NCBI RefSeq assembly: GCF_003253485.1
Contig: NZ_QKTX01000005.1
Location: 186,001-250,000 of the forward strand
Length of the DNA stretch: 64,000 nucleotides
Origin: Algoriphagus aquaeductus
GTDB taxonomy: Bacteria; Bacteroidota; Bacteroidia; Cytophagales; Cyclobacteriaceae
Direction: 5' to 3'
A program made the translations under genes and the position numbers. The notes under the pieces are model-generated. The model was not told the DNA's origin. It made no database searches and worked only from the letters and a program-made list of their open reading frames with translations. Positions within the stretch are counted from its first letter, which is position 1, and each line of letters opens with the position of its first letter. Positions 58,101 to 64,000 of this stretch are shown here, one piece after another.

Positions 58101-59496
58101 GCATGCCCATGCCCAAAATCTTGGACAATCCGCCGGAAAAGTGAAATCTGTTTTGATGGGAGCCAAATCTCCAAGAGCCGGAATTGGACAGCAATTCAGT
58201 ACTGGCTAGCAGGTTCTCATTACGCTGAAGGCGACTCATCATCTGACTGCCCAAATAAGCCCCTGCCAGAATGTCTCCCAACTGCTTGAAAACCTGAATC
58301 TCCTTTTCGGAATAAGTAAACTTATCCGGCAAAAAATCGAATTGGATTATTCCCAGGAGCTTTTTTCCCGAAATCAAAGGAATCATCAAAAGCCTTGCTT
58401 CCGAATGGAGTTTTCCCATAGGCATGGTTTTGATCGGGATCAAAGCCTGCTTTACTTTCCCTTTTTCCAGGTCTTTTCTACTGGTATTGATGACAGCGAA
58501 ATATCGGGGACTATATTCCAATCCAAACCCGGATTGTTCATCATTGGTCCAGCTGTTCAGCACCTCCAACTCTCTGGTATCCCGGTTGATAATGAGAATT
58601 TTGGAGCTCTCCGCACCCAGCATTTTTCCCAATTGGATCAAGGCTTTATCGAATTCATCCTCCAAATTGGACCACTTTCCATTGATCAGTTGGGCAGAAA
58701 TCAGATTGACCAGATTTTCTATTTCATAGCGCTTTTGCAAAGACTGGGAAGTCTGGATAAAATCGGTGATATCCCGGGAACTAAAGAGAATACCTTGAAT
58801 CTGAGGGTGATCGAGGAGATTTTTGGCAAAACTTTCCAAGTAAATGCGTTTGCCGTTGGGAAGGTTGACCCAAAAATCAAGCGCCACTTCCTCTTTTGAG
58901 CTCAATATCTCTTCAAAGCTTCCTTTGACGATTTCAAATATTCCCGAATCCAAAAATTCTCTGAAATTTCTTCCAAGCAACTCTGAAACCGGAATCCCGA
59001 TTTTTGCTTCTACCGATTTACTGACAAACTGATAGTTCCCTGCTTTGTCCAAGATGACTATGAGGTCATGGCTATTGTTGAGAATGCTTTGCATGTAGCG
59101 AAGCTCCTCGGTCATCACCCCCTTTTGCCTCAGCTCGGCTTCTTGTTCTTGATCAAAATCGGTCTTGATACGGTTGCCCTTGACGATCAAAAACCGATCG
59201 GTATAGCTGGAAGGAAGATTGATAAACACCCATTCGAAGCCGTGTTTTTCACCGTCCAGGCCCTTAATTGACTTCACCAGCCGGGATGAAGGAAGATCTC
59301 CCGTCTTAAAAAACCGAATCAACTCCTGCTGAAGCTCCTCGAGGTCCAAAAAAGACTTCCATTTATCACCGGGCAATTCAAAATTCTCACGGAAATATTG
59401 ATTGAAGAAAATAATCTCTTCCGAATCCATCAGAAACAAGGGTTCCTGAATTTCATTGAGAAAATCAGAAATATCGAATTGCTGAAACTGATTCAT
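55171..59496 (-). CDS. Hybrid sensor histidine kinase with multiple PAS and a GAF domain
   Basis: A 1441-residue sensor kinase without a membrane segment, hence probably cytoplasmic. It has several PAS/PAC domains: about 135-250, 430-540, 540-650, 680-800, 805-920 and 930-1050. A GAF domain lies at about 265-420. The kinase core has the H-box SVMSHEIRTPMNAVIG with His1071, N-box GQVVNNLVSNAVKF, and G-boxes EDSGIGIPDS and KYGGTGLGLAIVKRL. A receiver domain follows (about 1320-1435) with Asp1362 in LLDLQMPELDGFE. No response-regulator gene with an output domain is adjacent. Exact PAS borders are approximate. Confidence 0.93.
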   Translation of the reverse strand: MNQFQQFDISDFLNEIQEPLFLMDSEEIIFFNQYFRENFELPGDKWKSFLDLEELQQELIRFFKTGDLPSSRLVKSIKGLDGEKHGFEWVFINLPSSYTDRFLIVKGNRIKTDFDQEQEAELRQKGVMTEELRYMQSILNNSHDLIVILDKAGNYQFVSKSVEAKIGIPVSELLGRNFREFLDSGIFEIVKGSFEEILSSKEEVALDFWVNLPNGKRIYLESFAKNLLDHPQIQGILFSSRDITDFIQTSQSLQKRYEIENLVNLISAQLINGKWSNLEDEFDKALIQLGKMLGAESSKILIINRDTRELEVLNSWTNDEQSGFGLEYSPRYFAVINTSRKDLEKGKVKQALIPIKTMPMGKLHSEARLLMIPLISGKKLLGIIQFDFLPDKFTYSEKEIQVFKQLGDILAGAYLGSQMMSRLQRNENLLASTELLSNSGSWRFGSHQNRFHFSGGLSKILGMGMQPIVADFASLIYKIDKEHRAEFIKNLKEASLHLSRTSGEFTITDEEKGVRYISYEIEGRKDFLSQGLEIYGFCADITHKRATDGYLRLQSQILAQVSDPILVTNLALEVIYLNESAIQLCCPQTARNFKGYLEGLVSIRWSENENLKEIAEKLAVGQIWKSERFIHTRHTQSSPFEVTLQPILAEGEEKIGYSLILHSLAEKYHSELVSRRAKLIVENSPVILFSVNPSDQYRIKYISENINRFGYDASTLMQNETPFLELLHPEDKEVILDLAKKNTGSGGIRSFSGEYRIRKTDGSYVWVEDKTSDVENEEGQVILHEGLFQDISDRKRLENIQKERDKQYRVLASNIPRTNIFLLDSQRRYILAEGTNFDIWGLKREDFEGKHLRDFQLTTYEEVNAILDRVYQDREIVETEFSINGRQYHRIIRPIIENDQVEYALSIVRDIQEEYQAKQDLINSEEKYRRLVEESTEIIFSLTETFLLHYVSPNVKQFLGYDSEEVIGRSIFEFLNPDDLDQFRIMMGEKKDILSTTQFLEFRLRHKDGTFKVFSSNRKMIQDKQGIHRYYTGVARDISKLKEAETELRIAKEKAEQASLVKSQFLSVMSHEIRTPMNAVIGLAHFLMEENPRPDQLENLKTLQFSAENLMALINDILDYNKIDSGKVELEKAPFDIRNVVHRIVHSHSFQANEKNLRLSCEIDEAIPETLIGDSLRLGQVVNNLVSNAVKFTDKGFVRISLSREYTRNGITDIRFLFEDSGIGIPDSKKKTIFEAFTQASSSTSRKYGGTGLGLAIVKRLVELYGGEIELYNRKSGGSVFEFTLPFEFIDQKALEAERAAQTVSKSLEKASILVAEDNVVNQILIRKFLTKWNAGKLVIAGDGKEALEMFEHESFDLVLLDLQMPELDGFEVAVKIRANLDREKAQVPILALTAASYQEVKEDLILSGIDDFIPKPFSPEVLYEKIIKVLNPKDPDEIVV

Positions 59497-59713
59497 AGGT
59501 CTTTTTGGGTGTCTCTGAAAAATAACACTATCCCATTTGGGAACCGACTAATATTTAAAAAGAATTCAGGAATCACAACGGGTTTCCATCATTTTGTAAA
59601 AGAATGACCTGTATCGAGACTTAGGGCCCAATAATTACCTGTTTCCGGAAAACTTCTTTCCGTCAAATACGTGGTGAAAGCCTAAATTAGATTTCAATTT
59701 CAAATCCAAAACT

Positions 59714-60034
59714 ATGATCATCACAACCACAAACAATCTGGAAGGGTATACCATCGACCAATACCTGGGTATTGTATCCGGAGAAACCATCATCGGAGCC
59801 AACATCTTCAAAGATTTTTTTGCCAGCATCACCGACATCGTCGGGGGAAGATCCTCTGCCTACGAACAAGTCTTGAGAGAAGCCAAAGCCACAGCCATTG
59901 CAGAAATGGAAATGCAGGCCAGGCAGTTTGGAGCCAATGCGATCATTGGTATCGACCTGGACTATGAGACCATCCGTGATGGGATGCTGATGGTGACGGT
60001 GAGTGGCACAGCGGTAAAAACCACAAAAATCTAA
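59714..60034 (+). CDS. YbjQ/UPF0145 family protein
   Basis: A 106-residue protein of the YbjQ family (heavy-metal-binding-like fold, pentamer). Hallmarks are the opening [20 protein letters not shown], the [22 protein letters not shown] segment and [17 protein letters not shown]. The function is unproven; older notes call it a metal-binding protein. It is a single gene ending at a terminator hairpin that overlaps the convergent ferredoxin gene. Confidence 0.9.
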   Translation: MIITTTNNLEGYTIDQYLGIVSGETIIGANIFKDFFASITDIVGGRSSAYEQVLREAKATAIAEMEMQARQFGANAIIGIDLDYETIRDGMLMVTVSGTAVKTTKI

Positions 60035-60039
60035 CTATG

Positions 60040-60065
60040 AAGCCCTGATTTTCAGGGCTTTTTTA
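60040..60065 (+). terminator. Terminator shared by convergent ybjQ-like and ferredoxin genes
   Basis: AAGCCCTGA (60040-60048) and TCAGGGCTT (60052-60060) form a perfect 9-bp stem with a 3-base loop, followed by TTTT. The TGA stop codon of the ferredoxin gene on the minus strand lies at 60054-60052, inside the stem, so the last codons (KKP) are encoded by the hairpin. Confidence 0.82.
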
Positions 60066-60312
60066 ATTGATTAAGGACTTTTTCAGAAGTAGTCTTTTTG
60101 CAAAAATGATCACCCACAATGACTACCGGAGCAGATTTGCACATGTCCATACACTTCGTCTGGATTAGTTTGACCTTTCCTTTGAGGTCACCTTCCTGCA
60201 AAGACTCCTTCAACTCTTTGCGAATCAATTTGGCACCGGATTTTTTACAATCTGATCCAGCACAACAAAAAACCAATTTTCGCGAATGTTTCATCACATG
60301 CCGGATATCCAT
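60052..60312 (-). CDS. (2Fe-2S) ferredoxin domain protein
   Basis: An 86-residue protein of the thioredoxin-like [2Fe-2S] ferredoxin type. The cysteines fit the pattern C-x4-C ... C-x3-C: CAGSDC near residue 17 and CMDMC near residue 54. Two starts are possible: ATG 60312 or ATG 60294; the latter overlaps the stop codon of the DUF819 gene by one base, so either way the two genes are coupled. It may pass electrons in a redox system that cannot be named from sequence. Confidence 0.85.
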   Translation of the reverse strand: MDIRHVMKHSRKLVFCCAGSDCKKSGAKLIRKELKESLQEGDLKGKVKLIQTKCMDMCKSAPVVIVGDHFCKKTTSEKVLNQLKKP

Positions 60313-61550
60313 TGCATCATCAACCCACTCAGATAAGCTCCATAAGTACCTACCGCATACCCCAATACTGCCAGCAATACACCGACGGGAGCCAAGGAAG
60401 CATCGAATGCGGATGCCACAATCGGAGCCGACGCCGCACCTCCCACATTAGCCTGAGATCCCACTGCCACATAGAAGAAAGGAGCTTTGATAATCCACGC
60501 CACCAAGATCATGATCAGAACATGAAAAATCATCCAAACGATCCCGATCAGAAAAAGTATCGGATTGTCCAACACGGCTCCCAAATCCATTTGCATCCCT
60601 ATCGTGGCTACCAAGACATAGAGCAAAACTGAACCCATTCTGGACGCCCCTGCCCCTTCCAAATCCCTCGCCCGGGTAAACGAAAGAAGCAAACCAGCCG
60701 TGGTGGCGATCACTACAATCCAGAAAAATGCGGAGTTGAGCGAATACTGATCCAACTCGGGAAAATTTGTCCCAAACCATGGTGCAAGAAAATCCGCACC
60801 CCAATGGGCTATGCCCGTGACTCCAAATCCAACTCCGAAAATAAGCATGGAATCCTTGAGACTGGGAATCTTCATGATCCCTTCTCTAAACTTGGCAATC
60901 CGATCTCTCAACTCATAAATGGCAGAGGTGTCAGACTTTAAAAGTTTATCCAATTTCTCCGGCTTAGCAGCCCAATACAACAGGAAAGCCATCCAAAGAT
61001 TGGCCACCAGCACATCCACCGCAATCATCTGCCCAAAAAGCACCGGACTGGCCCCAAACACCTCCAGCATGGCCGTTTGGTTGGCACCTCCTCCAATCCA
61101 ACTTCCGGCAATCGTTGAGAGACCTCTCCAGATTTCATCCGGACCTGAACCGGAATAAATATCCGGATACACGAATCCTACTGTCAATAAAGCAAGTGGA
61201 CCACCCAGCATAATTCCCAAAGTCCCCGCCAAAAACATGGTCAATGCTTTGGGGCCCAATCTTAAGATTCCTTTCAAATCGATACTAATCGTGAACAACA
61301 CCAACGAGGCAGGCAAAAGATAGCGGGAGGCTACTTTATACAAACTGGAAGATTCTCCGGAAATCAAGCCCAAAGAATTGAATACAGCCGGAATAAAATA
61401 ACACAGCAAAACCGTAGGCACATACGTGTAAAATCTGACCCAAAAAGGATGCTTGCTGGCAGAAGTGGCGAATACAAATGCCAAAGTTGCCATCAACAGT
61501 CCAAACACGACTGCATCATTGGTCAATAAAGGGGTGTTTTCTTCCATCAT
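60294..61550 (-). CDS. DUF819 family integral membrane protein
   Basis: A 418-residue membrane protein of about ten helices. DUF819 features are SWIGGGANQTAMLEVFGASP (a conserved GGxxN signature), an AAKPEKLDKLLKS cytoplasmic loop and the C-terminal VAVGSQANVGGAASAPIVASAF. The repeated GG..NQ/N and discontinuous-helix-like segments suggest a two-fold-related transporter of the elevator kind. The substrate is unknown. It is encoded together with the ferredoxin downstream. Confidence 0.88.
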   Translation of the reverse strand: MMEENTPLLTNDAVVFGLLMATLAFVFATSASKHPFWVRFYTYVPTVLLCYFIPAVFNSLGLISGESSSLYKVASRYLLPASLVLFTISIDLKGILRLGPKALTMFLAGTLGIMLGGPLALLTVGFVYPDIYSGSGPDEIWRGLSTIAGSWIGGGANQTAMLEVFGASPVLFGQMIAVDVLVANLWMAFLLYWAAKPEKLDKLLKSDTSAIYELRDRIAKFREGIMKIPSLKDSMLIFGVGFGVTGIAHWGADFLAPWFGTNFPELDQYSLNSAFFWIVVIATTAGLLLSFTRARDLEGAGASRMGSVLLYVLVATIGMQMDLGAVLDNPILFLIGIVWMIFHVLIMILVAWIIKAPFFYVAVGSQANVGGAASAPIVASAFDASLAPVGVLLAVLGYAVGTYGAYLSGLMMQWISGM

Positions 61551-61605
61551 TTGGGTCTTCTATTCTGATACAACAATACCAACAATTGCCCAAAAAGACG
61601 AATGA

Positions 61606-62244
61606 TTAATGGTCCTTGCTTTCCAAAAGTAAAAGCAGTTCGCTTAGAATCATCGCCGTGGCCCCCCAGACGATTTCTCCGGAAATGTCAAAATAGGGTG
61701 TATTCAACCGAATTCCTTCCCCGACCGACAGCTCGGTATGTTTGATTTTTTCAGGCGCTGTCAAGGAGTAAATCGCCGTGGAAATAATTTTAGCCACCTC
61801 CTTTTGTTCGGGTACAAATCTGGGTTTGTCGGAGATCAAACCAATCACCGGAGTGACCAAAAAATTACTGGTTGGGATATACAAATCTGAAAGTTTGCCC
61901 AAAACCTCAACCTTCCCGGCATCTATTCCAATTTCTTCCTCTGCTTCCCTCAAGGCCGTAAAGGTGACATCCGGATCTCCCGGTTCCATTTTACCCCCGG
62001 GAAGGGCGATTTGCCCACTGTGCACACCGGCATAGACAGGTCGCTTGATCAAAGGGAAAAAGCCGATTCCCTTTTCGGGATAAATGAGCAGTAAAACCCC
62101 ACTTTTTCGATGAGTCTCGGGGATATGCAAAGTAAACCTCCTCCAATCGACCGGTTGGGGAGACATTCTAAGGTGAGCCTCTTTTCCGGGTAGAGGTTTT
62201 CGCAAAGCGGCTAATAGTTGGGGAACTAAGCGATCAATTTCCAT
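61606..62244 (-). CDS. Nudix hydrolase, CoA pyrophosphatase type
   Basis: A 212-residue Nudix hydrolase. The Nudix box starts at residue 83: GGKMEPGD..., then TALREAEEEIGI. Just before it is LIKRPVYAGVHSGQIALPGG, the LLxKR...HxGQIAFPGG signature of CoA pyrophosphatases (NudL/UPF0035). It should cleave CoA to 3',5'-ADP and phosphopantetheine. The start overlaps the stop of the upstream lipoprotein gene by 11 bases. Confidence 0.93.
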   Translation of the reverse strand: MEIDRLVPQLLAALRKPLPGKEAHLRMSPQPVDWRRFTLHIPETHRKSGVLLLIYPEKGIGFFPLIKRPVYAGVHSGQIALPGGKMEPGDPDVTFTALREAEEEIGIDAGKVEVLGKLSDLYIPTSNFLVTPVIGLISDKPRFVPEQKEVAKIISTAIYSLTAPEKIKHTELSVGEGIRLNTPYFDISGEIVWGATAMILSELLLLLESKDH

Positions 62245-62920
62245 TGGATGCCAAATCCACGGATTTTAGTTTTTTATCCAGATAGGAAGCTGGAAGATAT
62301 TTCTCGGTGGTTTTGTTGAGTTTAAACTGACTCAATTGATGCTTCTCGGTATTGATCATCCAAACCATCGGACGAAATCCCTCATCTTCTTCAAAATAAC
62401 CCAATACCAAAAATTCTACCGGGCTCAACCATAATCCTTCTTCAAACATTCCCGATGGACCTATAAAAAGCAGGCGCTCTTTCATCCCATCCGATCGATA
62501 CCAAATCACCTCAGAATCCGGATTAAGGAAGGGTCTGTCCAATCCTTCCTGAGCTTCTACTTTATAAGAGTAAATATCCATCACTCCGTCACCTTCAGGA
62601 TGGGCAATCTGGTAGGGGCGCAAAGGATCTTTCTCCAAAATCGGGTTTTTCTCAGGCATCTCCATGGGATCTATGGAATCAGTAAATACCCATATAAAAT
62701 CCGATTCATCGAATCCTCCCAAAGAACCTGCCCAATGGTTAAGCCAATTGTTTTTTTGAACAAGAGCCAATGAAATCTGATTCTTGAGTGTTCCCAATTG
62801 ATTTTCGCTCGCAACTGGCTGAATGGCCTCTTCTTGCTTGGAATCAGATCCAGAATCACAAGCCCAGACTAACACCAAGGCGCAGAAAAATCCAAAAGAA
62901 CGTAGCCGATATTGCTTCAT
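62234..62920 (-). CDS. Lipoprotein of unknown function
   Basis: A 228-residue predicted lipoprotein with the acylated Cys at residue 21 (VLVWAC). The mature part is mixed alpha/beta with YPDSD-like features such as NPDSEVIWYRSDG and RPMVWMINTEKHQLSQFKL. No motif that I recognise is present. It overlaps the Nudix gene by 11 bases, so it is in the same operon, though the two functions have no evident link. Confidence 0.78.
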   Translation of the reverse strand: MKQYRLRSFGFFCALVLVWACDSGSDSKQEEAIQPVASENQLGTLKNQISLALVQKNNWLNHWAGSLGGFDESDFIWVFTDSIDPMEMPEKNPILEKDPLRPYQIAHPEGDGVMDIYSYKVEAQEGLDRPFLNPDSEVIWYRSDGMKERLLFIGPSGMFEEGLWLSPVEFLVLGYFEEDEGFRPMVWMINTEKHQLSQFKLNKTTEKYLPASYLDKKLKSVDLASNGN

Positions 62921-63016
62921 ATTTTAAAATTAGAACCTTAAGCTAAGTGAAGAATGGGGACAAAAACAAATCTGATCATCGATTTACCTCGTCAAAAAGA
63001 GCTGCTTCAGATCATG

Positions 63017-63997
63017 TCAAGCGGCTTTACTTACCTTATTGTATTTCATTCGGTATTCTAAAGGAGTGAGGCCGGTGATTTTCTGAAAGACTTTTCTGAA
63101 GGCTTTGGCATCGGTATATCCAACCTCCCACATAACCTCATTGCAGTTTTTTATGCTGGATTCAAATATGCGCTTAGCCGCTTCAATTTTGACGCGCTGG
63201 ACATATTCCAAAACCGAGTTTCCGGTCAGTTTCTTGAATCTGCGCTCGAAACTCCTTCTTCCCAAATGAACTTGCTCAGCAAGTAGATCCACGGTCAAAC
63301 CTTTGGCAAAATTTTTCTCGATGATTTCCTGGGCTTGTAGGATTTGTTTGTCCGGGTGATCTTTTTGACCCTTGAAAATCGAAAAGGAAGCCTGAGATTC
63401 CCGATCGATGTCAATAGCAAAGTATTTGGACAACAATATGGCCATCTCTCGCCCTGCGTATTTTTCCACCAAATGCAGCAGCAGGTTCCAATAAGAATTG
63501 GCTCCTCCACTTGAATAAATCCCCGATTCCTCTGTCACGATACTCCCGTCCTGAACCTTCACTCCGGGAAACATAGCCTTAAACTGATCCACAAAACCCC
63601 AATGGGTGGAGCAATGCTTCCCTTCGATCAGGCCTGTAGCTGCCAAAAAAAATGCTCCCACACACAAGGATGCTACTTCTGCACCTGACTCATACTGCGC
63701 TCTGATCCAAGGTAAAAACTTCGAATTGGAAGAGATCGCTTCAGAAAAATCACCCAGAAGTGGGGGAATAATAATCAAGTCACCCTGAAAGGAATTTTCA
63801 ATCAAAACATCCGGCTGTAGTCGAAAGCCTGGAAAACCGGGGTTCACTTCCTCATAAAGCCCGACCAAATGAACTTCAAACAGGGGGGATTGTCCTTGTT
63901 GCTGCAGGAAAAAATTCACCGTCTGGAAACAATATTGAGCCCCGGCAATGGCCTGGACTACCGATTGCTCCATGGCTAAAATCAAGATCTTCTTCAT
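63017..63997 (-). CDS. GlxA family transcriptional regulator (DJ-1/PfpI + AraC)
   Basis: A 326-residue regulator with two parts. Residues 1-185 are a DJ-1/PfpI-like amidotransferase fold with a Cys at 112 in the nucleophile-elbow position SLCVGAFFLAA. Residues about 220-320 form the AraC-type double helix-turn-helix: LTVDLLAEQVHLGRRSFERRFKKLTG and EVMWEVGYTDAKAFRKVFQKITG. This is the GlxA arrangement, whose members sense small amines or metabolites. The gene starts only three bases inside the window edge, so its promoter is not seen. Confidence 0.93.
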   Translation of the reverse strand: MKKILILAMEQSVVQAIAGAQYCFQTVNFFLQQQGQSPLFEVHLVGLYEEVNPGFPGFRLQPDVLIENSFQGDLIIIPPLLGDFSEAISSNSKFLPWIRAQYESGAEVASLCVGAFFLAATGLIEGKHCSTHWGFVDQFKAMFPGVKVQDGSIVTEESGIYSSGGANSYWNLLLHLVEKYAGREMAILLSKYFAIDIDRESQASFSIFKGQKDHPDKQILQAQEIIEKNFAKGLTVDLLAEQVHLGRRSFERRFKKLTGNSVLEYVQRVKIEAAKRIFESSIKNCNEVMWEVGYTDAKAFRKVFQKITGLTPLEYRMKYNKVSKAA

Positions 63998-64000
63998 AGG

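Overview
The window looks like a chromosomal segment of a member of the Bacteroidota, most likely order Cytophagales and close to Algoriphagus/Cyclobacteriaceae. The grounds are a SusC-like TonB-dependent receptor paired with a DUF4249 lipoprotein, many TonB C-terminal-domain proteins, BatA/MoxR/DUF58 clusters, weak Shine-Dalgarno sites, a TAnnTTTG-type promoter, and moderate GC content. No rRNA, tRNA, CRISPR array, prophage or intact insertion sequence was seen. Taxonomy is inferred from gene content only.

Layout. 1-5953 (minus): tldD, tldE, a DUF4159 protein, moxR, a DUF58 protein and the start of a BatA-domain protein cut by the window edge. 6389-8616: a small outer-membrane-type protein and a dicarboxylate/amino-acid symporter. 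9286-13081 (minus): four exported proteins ending in an OmpA-like protein, divergent from an ECF sigma factor/anti-sigma pair (13379-14654), which converges on a gene for a 961-residue exported TPR-CHAT protease-like protein. 17709-22598: a Tat-exported Gfo/Idh/MocA oxidoreductase, a DUF1080 (3-keto-glycoside) protein and an M14 carboxypeptidase. 22914-26177 (minus): BlaI repressor, M56/BlaR1 protease fused to a TonB C-terminal domain, and two further TonB C-terminal-domain proteins, behind a TACTAA/TTAGTA palindrome. 26339-28877 (minus): an arsenic module (ArsR, DUF6428 protein, arsenate-reductase-like phosphatase, ACR3) with the same 17-base operator-like sequence before both transcription units. 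29154-32377: DUF4249 lipoprotein and TonB-dependent receptor. 32520-34727: a second Bat-like operon (VWA, TPR, Q/E-rich TPR protein).

34819-46643 is mostly housekeeping: thiolase, ApbE, a MORN/YwqK protein, purC, STAS protein, RNase Z, queuosine-precursor transporter, DEAD-box helicase, rsmE, merR, dprA. 46651-53702 (minus) holds a Uma2 protein, a PepSY protein, HMG-CoA lyase, metF and a split metH pair preceded by a SAM-I riboswitch. 53798-63997 holds a duplicated beta-barrel protein, a 1441-residue PAS/GAF hybrid histidine kinase, a YbjQ protein, a [2Fe-2S] ferredoxin, a DUF819 membrane protein, a CoA-type Nudix hydrolase, a lipoprotein and a GlxA-type AraC regulator.

The most intriguing candidate system is the ECF sigma / membrane anti-sigma / membrane-anchored TPR-CHAT cluster at 13.4-17.5 kb. 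The predicted topology puts a caspase-like protease on the same side of the membrane as the anti-sigma sensor domain. That suggests, but does not prove, protease-controlled release of the sigma factor, reminiscent of TPR-CHAT/Csx30/sigma in type III-E CRISPR systems.
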